Shown piece after piece: positions 19,126 through 29,095 of a stretch of DNA of 64,000 bases (within the stretch, counting starts at the first letter, position 1; each line of letters begins with the position of its first letter). Position numbers and translations under genes: made by a program. Source of the stretch: Vreelandella olivaria (lineage in GTDB: Bacteria; Pseudomonadota; Gammaproteobacteria; Pseudomonadales; Halomonadaceae). A model generated the notes under the pieces. That model did not search any database and was not told where the DNA came from. It saw only the letters and a program-made list of their open reading frames with translations. Where the stretch lies: assembly GCA_004295565.1 (NCBI GenBank), contig AP019416.1, positions 1,178,001 through 1,242,000 of the forward strand, in the 5' to 3' direction.

Positions 19126-20127
19126 TTATCTATTACGGACTGATGATGACCTTGGGATCAGACTAGGCATCGCCACTCTACTGATTGACGAGCCAGAGTG
19201 TTTATCGTTTAGCAGTAAGTCGACAGCCTGTTGTGCAATATAGTCAAAAGGGATGTATACAGACGTGAGCGGCACAGGAAGGCGACTGGCAAGAGGGATA
19301 TCGTTATACCCGACCAATGAAAGCGTTTTGCCTACCTCAATGCCAAGTCTATGTGCAGCAGCCATCACGCCAATAGCGAGGTTATCGTTGACTGCAAAAT
19401 GGCTGTTGGTCTCTCATTCTGTGAGAGCAGAGCCAGCCCGGCTTCCTCGCCAGCTTCGATTCCATAGCCTGACTCGATAATCCATGATTCACGCACAGGA
19501 ATGCCTGATTCGCTCATTGCTTTGCGAAAGCCTTTTGTCGGTCACGAGCGCTAGAGGTAAAGCTAGGCCCTGCAACAAGGCCAATGTCACGGTGCCCTAG
19601 GTCGATGAGGTGCCGAGTGGCAAGGTATCCACCTTGAATATCGTCACCCAAGGCAGAAGGGCTTTTCCCATCGGTACGAAGCACCAAAGAGTGCGGAACC
19701 CTCTGTCACGCAGTTGAGATGGCAACTGGTCATCAAGTCGGCTGGTAGCCAAAATTAGGCCATCCACGCGTCGATTAAGAAGCAATTCAACCGCTTGGCG
19801 TTCGCTTTCGGGATCGTCACCACTGGTCGCTACGATAGCGAAATAGTGACGTTCTTGAGCAACTTTAGAGATCGCTTCGTAGATAAGAGCCATGACTGTA
19901 TCGCTCAGTCTAGGCACCAGTACGCCGATAGTGCCTGTACCACCTCGCCTCAAGCTGGAGGCAAGAATGTCACGTTTATAGCCGAGCTCTTCCGCAGCTT
20001 TTTTAACCCGTTGAGCGGCTGGGCTATTGGTAGGCGGAAGGCGCTCATCAAGAACGCGAGAGACTGTAGACGTGCTGACACCCGCGGCTTTGGCAACGTC
20101 TTGCATAGTTATAGGCTTACCGTTCAT
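19126..20127 (-). CDS. LacI family regulator (frameshifts)
   Basis: About 334 aa. The N-terminal helix-turn-helix MQDVAKAAGVSTSTVSRVLD and hinge DILASSLRRGGTGTIGVLVPRLSDTVM are followed by the periplasmic-binding-protein-like effector domain, ending with GYNDIPLASRLPVPLTSV and LLLND. Two or three single-base losses lie between 19370 and 19680. It is divergent from the DapA-family/Nramp-like/porin genes, with a perfect palindrome between them, so it is very probably their regulator. Confidence 0.9.
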
Positions 20128-20342
20128 GAATATATTATTCCATGACGTGAGGTGGATTACTGAACCTCTGTATTGGCTCGCATAAACAGGTATTTAGGCG
20201 AACCATTCTATCGGTTTTACAGCAATCTTATAAGCGATATGACGCTAACCCCACTGATTTACTAATAGTTTGCTTTCCGAAGCCACACATCATTTGTGAG
20301 TCGTAGACTAACGTCTAATTTTCGCTGTGGTGTATTTGGTGA

Positions 20343-20358
20343 AACGATTGCAATCGTT
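20343..20358. promoter_or_regulatory. LacI-type operator palindrome
   Basis: AACGATTGCAATCGTT is a perfect 16-bp palindrome with a central CG-like TGCA core, of the size and symmetry bound by LacI/GalR dimers. It lies 38 bp before the start of the DapA-family gene; a partly similar GGAACGAT follows at 20362. Confidence 0.7.
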
Positions 20359-20396
20359 CCCAGGAACGATAACACAAACATGCAAGAGGAATCATC

Positions 20397-21313
20397 ATGT
20401 CTCTCGATCTCCGAGGTTTGACCCCCGCACCGGTTACCCCCTTCACTCGCGATGGCGAGGTTGATTTTGCTGCAATCAAGAAGCTTGGCTCTTGGTTGGG
20501 CGGCATCGACGGCGTTAAAGGTCTCGTTGTTCTTGGCCACGCTGGTGAGGGTACCTTCATGACCTCTGATGAGCAGAGGCGCGTTATTGAGGCATTTGTT
20601 GAAGCGGTAAAGGTGAGATCCCAATTATTGCGGGCATCACTCGCGAAGGCGACCATGTTGCAGCCGAAGAAGCAAAACGGGCTGTCGAGGCGGGCGCATC
20701 TGCTGGTCTAGTCTACCCATCTCATGGCTGGCTAAGGTTTGGTTATCAGGAAGGAGCGCCTCAAGAGCGCTATCGCCGCATTCATGAGGAAAGTGGGCTA
20801 CCGCTGATTCTTTTCCAGTACCCGGACAACACGAAAGCCACTTACAACCTCCAGACTCAGCTTGATATTGCGGCTCAACCCGGTGTATTTGCGATGAAAA
20901 ATGGCGTTCGCAATATGAAGCGCTGGGATACTGAAATTCCTGTCATTCGCGCTGAGCATCCGGATCTACAAATCCTGACTTGTCATGATGAATACCTGCT
21001 TCACACCATGTTTGATGTCGATGGTGCGCTAGTTGGCTATGGCTGTATTGCACCGGAACCTTTGATCGAACTGATCAAAGCTGGAAAAGCCAAGGATTAT
21101 GCTAAGGCGCGAGAATTGCATGATCGCCTCCTGCCCGTTACCAAGAATGTCTATCACCGTGGTTCGCATATGGAAGGAACTGTGGCTCTGAAGTGGGCCC
21201 TGGTAGCCCGGGGCATTCTTGATCACGCTACTGTGCGCTCTCCGCTTCGTCCGCTTGCCGAAGGCGCAGACCGTGAAATTGCTGCTGCTATGAAACAAGC
21301 CGGGTTAGCCTAA
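20397..21313 (+). CDS. Dihydrodipicolinate synthase/NAL-family aldolase (frameshift)
   Basis: About 306 aa, a class I TIM-barrel aldolase. TPAPVTPFTRDGEVDFAAIKKL starts the barrel; GHAGEGTFMTSDEQRRVIE corresponds to the GTTGE/S region; YPDNTKATYN holds the conserved Tyr and FAMKNG the Schiff-base Lys. A base is lost near 20615. Such proteins act on 2-keto acids or sugar acids; the LacI regulator and the transporter/porin downstream suggest a catabolic rather than lysine-biosynthetic role. The ribosome site is AGAGGAATC. Confidence 0.85.
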
Positions 21314-21350
21314 CCGAAATTGACTACTCCTTAGGCGCTGGGCGCCCCGA

Positions 21351-21377
21351 ACGGTGATGCCAATGAGGCATCACCGT
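21351..21377 (+). terminator. Hairpin between aldolase and transporter genes
   Basis: ACGGTGATGCC and GGCATCACCGT form a perfect 11-bp stem with a five-base loop. No T tract follows, so it is more likely an mRNA-stabilising or partial-termination element within the operon than a full terminator. Confidence 0.6.
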
Positions 21378-21413
21378 ATGCATCCTAAATAACAAATTTA
21401 ATAGGAGCGTAGG

Positions 21414-22683
21414 ATGAGTATGAATACCCAACATGATTCAGGGCCATTTCCCCTGCGACAAACAATGGCCGTTCTCGGTTTTCTCTGACGTTGCCACAAA
21501 TGCTTGCGTTAATGGGGCCTGCATTTGTCGCTGGTGCTTGGCGTTTCGGCCCCGGTGCGCTGACATCCGCTGTCCAGGCAGGCAGCCAATATGGCTACAT
21601 GCTGCTTTGGGTCATTCTAATATCAGCAGTGCTAATGTTTGTGTTTAATGATATGGCCGTGCGATTGGGCCTTGCATCTGGTGACTCGGTGGTGCAAGTC
21701 ACCAAGCAAAAACTTGGTCGCCCAATCGGTGTCATGGCTGGCTTCGGTGTTTTCTCTATCACTTTGATGTTTGCTGTAGGCAATGCCGTTGGCTCTGGTT
21801 TAGCGCTAAGCCTGCTTTTAGGAGGTTCGGTAGTAGGCTGGACGCTCGCTAGCACTGTAGCGGTAGGCTTATTAATAGCCATGCGGAATACTTATAAGGC
21901 GATGGAGCGCTTGCTGGTCGCTTTGATTGGGCTTATGTCCGTAGGTTTTTTAGCATCCACCATACTGAGTGACCCTGATTGGGCGGCTGCTGCGCAAGGT
22001 CTTATTCCCAAATTTCCTGCTGAGGCCAGCGTTCTTTTAATTGCTTTGATCGGTACAAATTTCTCCATTAACTCAGCTTTTTATACTGGCTATGCCATCC
22101 ATGAAAGAAAGCTGAATAGGCAACAGTACCGAGCCATTACGCTAATGGATACTCTCCCGGGGAATGTGGCTACCGCATTTATGGCGATGCTCATCATCAT
22201 TGTAGCCTCAGCGGTACTTCACTCGACTGGTACTGTAGCAACGACGTTTCCACAGCTGGCTAGTGTATTGGAGCCTCTGGCAGGAAAGGTAGGGGCGGTA
22301 CTGTTCAGCCTTGGGTTCTTTGCAGCAGCCTTTTCATCAATGGCGGCGAATGCTTCTGCGGGAGGAACGCTATTAGCGGATGCGTTGGGCTGGAACAGCA
22401 GTTTATCCGGATGGAGAGTCAAGCTGCTTGTATATGGGGTATTGGCTTGGGGGCTACAGTTGCTGTGGTGGCGAAGGGTTCTCCCATTGAGCTAATTATC
22501 ATCGCGCAAGCCTTAACCGTCCTAGTAGCCCCTTTTTTGGGAATTATTCTCTTTCTTTTGACAAGACGTGTAGATGTGATGGGGGATCTGAAAAATGGCC
22601 CTTTGCAAACCACGCTTGCTCTACTGGGGTTGTTAACCATTTTTGCAATGTCTTCTCAGCTTGTCTTTAGGCTCCTGGGTTAA
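21414..22683 (+). CDS. Nramp-fold transporter lacking the metal motifs (two frameshifts)
   Basis: About 423 aa with eleven or so membrane segments. The first helix region reads FGPGALTSAVQAGSQYGYMLLW, clearly homologous to Nramp DPGNWATDIAAGSQFGY but with the metal-binding Asp and Asn replaced (G and A). The helix-6 site, usually AxxMPHN, is GTNFSINSAFYTGYAIHE. It therefore seems unable to bind Mn/Fe in the standard way. Frameshifts lie near 21478 and 22443. Placed between a DapA-family aldolase and a DcaP-like porin, it may move an organic substrate or Mg2+. Confidence 0.8.
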
Positions 22684-22720
22684 GTTCAAAATAAAAATTT
22701 ATAAACATGGAGAAAAAGAT

Positions 22721-23930
22721 ATGAATAAGTGTCTGTCGTGGCGCAAAGTGCTTCCTTTATTAGGGTGTTCTTTTCTATTCGTTACTCCTTCTGTATTTGC
22801 AATTGATTATGATGTGAATGGAACCAACGTTTCTTTATACGGTTACGCTAAGCTTGATGTAATGTATGACAGTGGTGACGTTAAGACCGGAAATAGTAAT
22901 GGCATGGGCGATAGTGTGAACTTCTCTAAAATTGCTGTGGATGGCCAACCAAGTACAAGTGGGCATTCGAATCTGCATGCGAATGAGTCACGCCTAGGTA
23001 TCCGCACTACAACGCCGACAGAGAAAGGTGACTTGATTACCAATATCGAGGGTGATTTTTCTTCGGTAATCTCCGGCTGCGTCAGGCCTATGGCTCATGG
23101 AACGGTATTACGGCAGGGCAAACGTGGAGCAATTTTCACACCTTTCTCAGCACTACTCCTACGCTTGATTTTACTGGCCCCGCAGGTCGCGATGCATTCC
23201 TTCGACAAGCACAATTGCGGTATTCAGTAGGTAATTTTCATGTTGCTATTGAGGATCCGAGTGGTGCCATGTCTGGCAACTCTTTTGACGGAGGCTACGA
23301 TGCAGTAACCGGCGGTAGATCCATTGCTGGTACTGATGTCGATCGTAAAGATGGCTTGCCAGACATTACGCTTCGGTACGAATCATTGGCTGGTGCGTTA
23401 CGTTGGGCATCAGCCGCCATGATTCGAGAAGTGGCCTTTGACGATGGTGCAGCAAAAGACTCAAAGATCGGGTGGGGAGCTTTTGTCGCAGCTAGTTACG
23501 CGCTTACGCCAAGTACGACGTTGCGTGGTCAGATTACCGGCGGTGAGGGCATTGGGGCTTACATGAAAGTAAACCCGGCCCCCTCAGCTTATCGAACAGG
23601 CAACGAGCTAGAAACCATCTTTGCATGGGGGGAACGATTGGCATTAGCCATGATATAGGCCCCGGTGCTTTCAACGTTTCATACTCACTTGCTAATGCAG
23701 ACTGGGATGATGCCGAGCGTGATGGTGTGACTCTTGTTAATACTGGTAGTTCAAATGAGTTCATAAGCGCTTATGATGAAGAGCGTGAACTTGTGCATAT
23801 TAATTACCAATGGAGCCCTGGTCATAACATAACCTACGGAATTGAGTTGGCTCATGCTGCACGGCATACTGTGGATGGCCGTAGTGGAAGTATTGATCGC
23901 CTACAAGGAAGTGTTATCTATCGGTTTTAA
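22721..23930 (+). CDS. DcaP-like trimeric porin (frameshifts)
   Basis: About 404 aa. A signal peptide (MNKCLSWRKVLPLLGCSFLFVTPSVFA) precedes YGYAKLDVMYDSGD, ESRLGIRTTTP, then (corrected) AYGSWNGITAGQTWSNF and FLRQAQLRYSV, ending in GSVIYRF with the terminal Phe of outer-membrane barrels. DcaP-type porins admit dicarboxylates or other acids. Frameshifts lie near 23070 and 23625. The gene starts 38 bp after the transporter gene with GGAG upstream and belongs to the same operon, which ends at a terminator. Confidence 0.82.
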
Positions 23931-24246
23931 TCTGCGGCATAGGTCTTAATTCACAGTTATACTTAACTATATTGCTATGGCTAGTTGAGTTTAAGCTATT
24001 GCGGATAATAAACTGAACCTAGCTACATCGAAAAATTGTTTTTAGCGTTAGTACTTTTGCTAACGCTTTTTTTGTTTGCTCGGCGAAGCCGGCAAACCCG
24101 GTCACCTGAGAGACGGTGGCGTCACCCCGACTGAGAGGAAGACAATCCGACTGGCAAGAGCGTCACTGGCCAACGGTGGTGTCTGACAACGTCGGTGTTA
24201 TTCGAGTGCGCGCCAATGCGCTTCGGGCGCAGCCCCACCTCTTGTA
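23931..24246. other. Intergenic segment left of the IS30 element
   Basis: It contains the operon terminator and then about 170 bp of GC-rich sequence reading towards the IS30 element. If the GNAT gene on the far side of the IS30 element was split by insertion, its 5' part should be here, but I cannot recognise it. Confidence 0.35.
24044..24074 (+). terminator. Terminator of the LacI-regulated operon
   Basis: AGCGTTAG and CTAACGCT form an 8-bp stem around TACTTTTG, followed by seven T residues. It lies about 110 bp after the porin stop. Confidence 0.85.
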
Positions 24247-25347
24247 CCTGAATTCATAGAATAACTGCAGCACTTTGGATCATACGGTAGAGGCAGGAGG
24301 GCCAGCAGCGGTACCCTCTCCGCCTTACCGACCAAAGTGAAGCAGAGTATGGGATACCGACAACTGACCCAGGCACAACGATATCAAATTTTGCCCATAG
24401 GGATGTAGGATTGAGCCAACGTCAGATTGCTCAACAGCTTGGCATTCACAGCAGTACCGTGAGCCGTGAGCTGAGACGTAATTCGGGGGCCAAGGGATAT
24501 GAACCCGCACAAGCGCAGCGTTACAGCGATCAGAGACGCCGCTCTGCCTGGAAGTGGACAAAGCGACTCCCTAGCCTGATCAATGCTGTAGCTGACAGGC
24601 TTAGGGAAGAATGGAGTCCAGAGCAGATTAGCGGTTTTATGGCGCCGTTGACGGGGATAGGGGTGAGTCATCAATGGGTCTATTCGTTGATCTGGGGCGA
24701 TAAGGACAAGGGTGGCGATTTGTGGCGACATCTCCGCCAGCCCAAGCGTCGCAGTAAACATCGTGCCCATGCCAAAAGTGCAGGACTCGGCAAGATTCCT
24801 AAGCGTGTGGGGATAGAGCATCGGCCGCCTGCTATCGAAAAGCGCCTCACCATCGGTCACTGGGAAGGCGACACGGTGCTTTATGGGCATAAGCAAGCGG
24901 GGATAGTGACGTTGGTAGAGCGGCGAAGTGGCTACTTGTTGGCAGCACGTCTGCCAAAGGTAACGGCAGAACTAACGCAGAGAGCCATGGTTCGTTTACT
25001 TAAGCCTCGTCGGGGCGCGGTGAAGACGATCACGCTAGACAATGGCTCGGAGTTTGCAGACCACGAGACGGTCGCAAAAGCGGTTAGCGCCTCCGTGTAT
25101 TTCTGTGATCCTTACTGCTCAGGCCAGCGTGGGACAAACGAGAACACCAACGGCCTGATCAGGCAGTATTTTCCGAAAGGTACAGACTTTCGGAAGGTGA
25201 CTAATGCAGAGCTGCGACGCATTGTTCACAAGCTGAACGATAGACCCAGAAAGCGGCTGGGATACCGAACCCCAGCACAGGTGTTCTTAGGAGAATATTC
25301 AGGAGCACTAGAAACCGCGGGTGCTGCACTTATTAGTTGAATTCAGG
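24247..25347 (+). mobile_element. IS30-family insertion sequence
   Basis: Ends CCTGAATTCATAGAATAA (24247) and TTATTAGTTGAATTCAGG (ending 25347) are imperfect inverted repeats of about 27 bp. GTA flanks both sides (24244-24246 and 25348-25350), a plausible 3-bp target duplication. The 1.1-kb element contains one transposase gene. It interrupts a GNAT acetyltransferase gene whose 3' end lies to the right. Confidence 0.85.
24349..25340 (+). CDS. IS30-family transposase (one frameshift)
   Basis: About 331 aa. The N-terminal HTH MGYRQLTQAQRYQI, then SQRQIAQQLGIHSSTVSRELRRN is diagnostic. The catalytic core has IGHWEGDTVLYG (first Asp), TITLDNGSEFADH (second Asp) and GTNENTNGLIRQYFPKGTDF (Glu), all present. 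One T is missing near 24396, which separates the first 16 codons from the rest. It is otherwise intact to the TGA inside the right inverted repeat. Confidence 0.92.
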
Positions 25348-25351
25348 GTAT

Positions 25352-25480
25352 GAGTCCCAGGATGAACCGGTGATTAAGTTCTATGAGTCAATAGGTGCAA
25401 AACCACAACCTGAGTGGGTGGGCTACCGTTTGACAGGAAAAGCGCTTGAAGCGCTTGCAGGTAGAGCGGCCACAAAATAA
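25352..25480 (+). pseudogene. GNAT acetyltransferase, C-terminal remnant cut by IS30
   Basis: Forty-two codons immediately right of the IS30 element read ESQDEPVIKFYESIGAKPQP then EWVGYRLTGKALEALAG, the typical end of a GNAT enzyme (N/DEPAIRFYESLGA plus EWxxYRLTGEAL). No start codon or N-terminal half is present, so the gene is inactive. Confidence 0.75.
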
Positions 25481-25500
25481 ATGACTCTGATTCCATTGAT

Positions 25501-26320
25501 TTAATTTCCGTTCGCGATACTCACTGACTGTTCGATCTCCATTTTGAGGCGATTTACCTTATCGGTGGCCCACTCCTGTGCATCGTCACCAAAGACGAAA
25601 CGGGCGGGTGGCTTGTTCGACATGCCGAGGGTGATGATTCGTTCTGCGAGCATGACCGGGTCACCAGGCTGGTTATGATTGGCGGCCGCGATGAACGAGC
25701 GAAACTGGCGGGTCGCTTCTGCATAATCGGTAACGTCGATATCACCGTGCTCGGCTGATTTGTCGTCGAGGAAATCCGTACGCAGCATGCCCGGCTCAAC
25801 CACCATCGATTTGATATTGAGGGGAGCCAACTCCTGTGCGAAACCCTCGATCCAGCCCTCAACTGCAAATTTTGACGAGGCGTAGATCGATCCCCCTGGG
25901 TTTGCGAGCAGGCCGTTAACAGAGGAGATGGTGATGATGAGGCCTGATTGGCGCGCACGCATGTGGGGTCACAGCACGGGTTACGTTCATCGTGCCGAAG
26001 ACATTCACCTCGAACTGGCGCCGTACTTGGGCGCTGCTGATCGTCTCGAACCAGCCGAGCTGTGCTTGGCCAGCGTTGTTGACCAATACGTCGATCGTGC
26101 CAAGCCTATTTACGGCCTCCTGTGCCACGGCGACCGCCGCACCTTCGTCCGTAATATCGAGTGCCAGCGCGTGTAGTCTGCTGTTTGATCCAAGTGCTTC
26201 CTTAACGTCGTTCGCAGACCGAGCCGTAGCGACGACAGTTTCACCAGCAGCAAGCGCCGCACGGGCGAGCTCCATACCTAATCCACGGCTTGCGCCAGTG
26301 ATGAGCCAGTTGCTAGCCAT
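25501..26320 (-). CDS. SDR family oxidoreductase (frameshift)
   Basis: About 273 aa. It has TGASRGLG at the NAD(P) loop, VNNAGQAQLGW, the active-site Ser in ITISSVNGLLANPGG, and YASSK for the catalytic Tyr/Lys, then EPGMLRTDF. A C is missing in the C run near 25968. The start at 26320 has AAGGAG upstream. It is divergent from the LysR gene at 26419, which probably regulates it. It resembles NADP-dependent SDRs of unknown physiological substrate. Confidence 0.88.
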
Positions 26321-26418
26321 AAGTTGCTCCTTATCTGTCATGTTGTTACATAGTAGACTCACTAATCAATGACGATAACCTGCTTATTAATTATAGGGTC
26401 TAGAAGGAGAGCTAACGA

Positions 26419-27318
26419 ATGCGCCCAAGCCTACTCGGCGATCTGGAAATTTTCCGTATTATCGCTGCTGAAGGCAGTTTTACGCGGGCAGCTAAGCGGC
26501 TGGGCGTCACTCAGTCGGCGCTCAGCCAAACGCTCAAGCGGTTGGAGGAAGACATTGGGATCAGGCTTCTGGCGCGCACGACGCGCAGTGTTTCGCCAAC
26601 GCATGCTGGCGCCCGTCTGCTGACAAAACTCTCGCCCGCGCTCGACGAGGTGACCAACGAAATCAAGTTGCTCGCTAGCCTGCGCGATGAACCGATTGGT
26701 ACTGTCAGGGTGAGCGCCGGAAAACACGCAGCCGACACGATTCTCTGGCCAGCGCTGAGTTCTTTGATTCGACAGCATCCGGGTATAGACGTTGAGGTCT
26801 CCGTCGAAAACGACTTTGTGGATCTCATCGCGGGCAGGTTTGACGCTGGCATCCGGCTGGGCGAAAGGCTTGAGAACGATATGGTGGCACTGCCAATTGG
26901 CCCTCGAATGCGGGTCGCTGTTGTCGCTGCGCCTTCTTATATCTCGCAACACGGCGCACCGAAACAACCTTCCGAACTGTCCCAGCATTCCTGCATCAGC
27001 TTCAGAAATCGCAGCGGGGAGCTATCACCTTGGGATTTTGAAAAGGATGGGCGCAGCCTCACCGTCAAACCTGGTCGAGGCCCCATTTTCAACGACAGCG
27101 ATTTGATGGTTGCCGCGGCAACCGAGGGGTACGGCTTTGCTTACATCCTTGAGGACATAGTGAGCAGTCAAATAGCGTTTGGTGCGTTGGTACGCGTGCT
27201 GGAAGAGTGGTGTGAGCCGTTCGCTGGCTACTACCTCTATTATCCGAATCGCCGACAGCAAACGTCCGCCTTCACACACTTCAAGAGTGCACTGCGGGAC
27301 GTGGTTTCGTTGAGTTAA
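26419..27318 (+). CDS. LysR family transcriptional regulator
   Basis: Intact, 299 aa. The N-terminal winged HTH is LEIFRIIAAEGSFTRAAKRLGVTQSALSQTLKRLEEDIG, followed by LLARTTRSVSPTHAG and a type 2 periplasmic-binding effector domain. It belongs to the large DmlR/PecT-like branch (AGRFDAGIRLGERL signature). The AGAAGGAGAGC ribosome site is just upstream. It is divergent from the SDR gene with a 98-bp spacer that should contain the shared operator. Confidence 0.93.
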   Translation: MRPSLLGDLEIFRIIAAEGSFTRAAKRLGVTQSALSQTLKRLEEDIGIRLLARTTRSVSPTHAGARLLTKLSPALDEVTNEIKLLASLRDEPIGTVRVSAGKHAADTILWPALSSLIRQHPGIDVEVSVENDFVDLIAGRFDAGIRLGERLENDMVALPIGPRMRVAVVAAPSYISQHGAPKQPSELSQHSCISFRNRSGELSPWDFEKDGRSLTVKPGRGPIFNDSDLMVAAATEGYGFAYILEDIVSSQIAFGALVRVLEEWCEPFAGYYLYYPNRRQQTSAFTHFKSALRDVVSLS

Positions 27319-27361
27319 TAGGGTAAGGTTAGCGCGGGATGATGAGACACAGGATGTGCCT

Positions 27362-28126
27362 ATGACTACGATTGACACCAACAGATTTCCGCGACTCAAG
27401 CTCGGCTTGCTCCTGTTTCTTGCAGGTATGCTCGGTGTGGTTGCCCTCACCGTCACGGTACTTCCCAGGCTTTGGGCGACGCGTCACTCCCTTTACCCTC
27501 GTGGTTGGTTTTGGTGGTGAGCATCGCGCAGAGCGGGCTACTGTCGCGCTCGTTGTGTGGTTGGGCGTGTTGCTTGCACCGAAGGTTGGCCTCAGTGCGC
27601 CCGCGTTTGAGGCAGTGGTAACCCGTCAATCGGTAGCCGCAGCACTCCGGCCTCAACTGTTCCCTGGGCTTTTGGCGGGTTGCTGGGAGGGCTTGGGCTC
27701 TTTGCAATTGGCGGCTACGCCCCTGCGGAGCTTGCTGACGTGGAGCAGCCGTTCACCGTGCCACTCGTCGCCCGCGTTCTCTATGGCGGTATCACGGAGG
27801 AACTGCTTTTACGGTGGGGGCTAATGACGGTGCTGGTTTGGATGGCGTGGCGACTCCTGCAACGTCGAAAAGGTACACCACAGCTCGTCTACATCTGGTT
27901 CGCCATTGTCGTAAGCGCACTCTTATTTGGGGCAGGTCACCTGCCAGCTGCTGCAGCCCAGGTCGGGGAGTTGACGGCTGACCTGGCAGTGTTCGTCGTC
28001 AGCGCGAACACTGTCTTCGGCATACTTTTCGGCTTCCTGTTCTGGCGATACGGCTTGGAGGCGGCGATTATTGCTCACGCCTTTGCGCATATGGTGAGCC
28101 ATATCGTTAGCATTGTAGTGGCATAA
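27362..28126 (+). CDS. CPBP family intramembrane metalloprotease (frameshifts)
   Basis: About 255 aa, polytopic. The conserved motifs of CAAX-prenyl-protease/bacteriocin-processing-like (CPBP, Abi) proteins are all present: EELLLRWG (EExxxR), FGAGHLP (FxxxH) and AIIAHAFAH (HxxxB). Single bases are missing near 27470, 27545 and 27690. The natural substrate is unknown; some relatives confer immunity to bacteriocins. It follows the LysR gene by 43 bp on the same strand. Confidence 0.8.
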
Positions 28127-28160
28127 CAATGCAGGGGGCGCCAGAAAGCGTCACTCCTTA

Positions 28161-28439
28161 TCAGCGCCGAGGCTCGCCCCGGCGCTGTCGTTTAAGAAGT
28201 TTGTTTTCCAGACCACCACCTTGCTCCAGCTCGGCAACGGACTCTAACAAACGGCGGGTGTTCTTAGGTGTACCCAGAAGGTAGGCTGTCTCTTGCAGCG
28301 CCTCATAGTCTTCGAGAGAGATCATTACCACGGACGGCGCTTTGTTGCGGGTGATGATCATGGGTGAATGGTCTTCACAGACCTGCTCCATGGTTTTTGC
28401 TAAATTGGTTCTAGTGGTCGTATAGCTGATGGCATCCAT
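28161..28439 (-). CDS. YefM/Phd-type antitoxin without visible toxin
   Basis: Intact, 92 aa. MDAISYTTTRTNLAKTMEQVCEDHSPMIITRN plus VVMISLEDYEALQET is the canonical YefM DNA-binding N-domain, normally followed by a toxin-neutralising tail and then yoeB. Here the tail ends ENKLLKRQRRGEPRR, coded by one arm of an inverted repeat (CAGCGCCG...CGGCGCTG, 28159-28184), and no toxin gene follows. The antitoxin is orphaned and its end is probably replaced. Confidence 0.85.
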   Translation of the reverse strand: MDAISYTTTRTNLAKTMEQVCEDHSPMIITRNKAPSVVMISLEDYEALQETAYLLGTPKNTRRLLESVAELEQGGGLENKLLKRQRRGEPRR

Positions 28440-28585
28440 AAAGTCGCTCCTTTACAGGATGTTTTAATGCTCAGAATGTCGTACGTCATGCAGTTTGACA
28501 ATCGACTACTCAGCATTCGGTTTACCATCGCTTCGCGGCGCCAGAATTGCCACAAAGTGCTATGTTATGTGTCCAGGGAGCGCCT

Positions 28586-28924
28586 ATGAACCTTCTATTC
28601 ATCTGCAGCGAAAATAGGCTACGCAGTCCAACGGCGGAAAATGTCTTTTCAGCTTATCCCGGTATCCAGGCAATCGGCGCTGGGACAGGGGGACATGCCC
28701 AAACGCCTGTTTCCCGGGACTTGATTGAGTGGGCCAATATCATTCTGGTGATGGAAAAGCACCACCAGGATGAGGTCGCCAGGAGGTACAAGGACGTGTT
28801 GAAGGGGAAGAGGTTAGTTTGCCTGGATATTCCTGATCACTATGAATTAATGCAGCCCGAACTCATCAAATTGCTCAAGGAAAGGGTGCCAGAGTATGTG
28901 CGATTATCTTCCGGTGAAACATAG
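28586..28924 (+). CDS. Small tyrosine-phosphatase-like protein, copy 1
   Basis: Intact, 112 aa. The start MNLLFICSENRLRSPTAENVF contains the phosphatase P-loop CX5R (CSENRLR) followed by SPTAE. VCLDIPDHYELMQPELI holds an Asp-rich segment that could act as general acid. Proteins of this type are annotated as low-molecular-weight phosphotyrosine phosphatase-like; the biological target is unknown. The ATG at 28586 (GGGAGC upstream) is preferred over the start 39 bp upstream. Two further copies lie at 35068 and 43678. Confidence 0.85.
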   Translation: MNLLFICSENRLRSPTAENVFSAYPGIQAIGAGTGGHAQTPVSRDLIEWANIILVMEKHHQDEVARRYKDVLKGKRLVCLDIPDHYELMQPELIKLLKERVPEYVRLSSGET

Positions 28925-29095
28925 CTGGGGCTAGGCTGGGAACGGCTATCACCATCTTGGCATCGACGATGTCGAGTCTGGTTTGGCCGGAAATTGAGCC
29001 GATGGATTGGATGAACCGTCTCACGTATTTTACGAGGCACCAGACTACGGTAAGAATAAGAGCCAGGTTGTGCTTCTGAAGAAGAGCTTGGAGAT

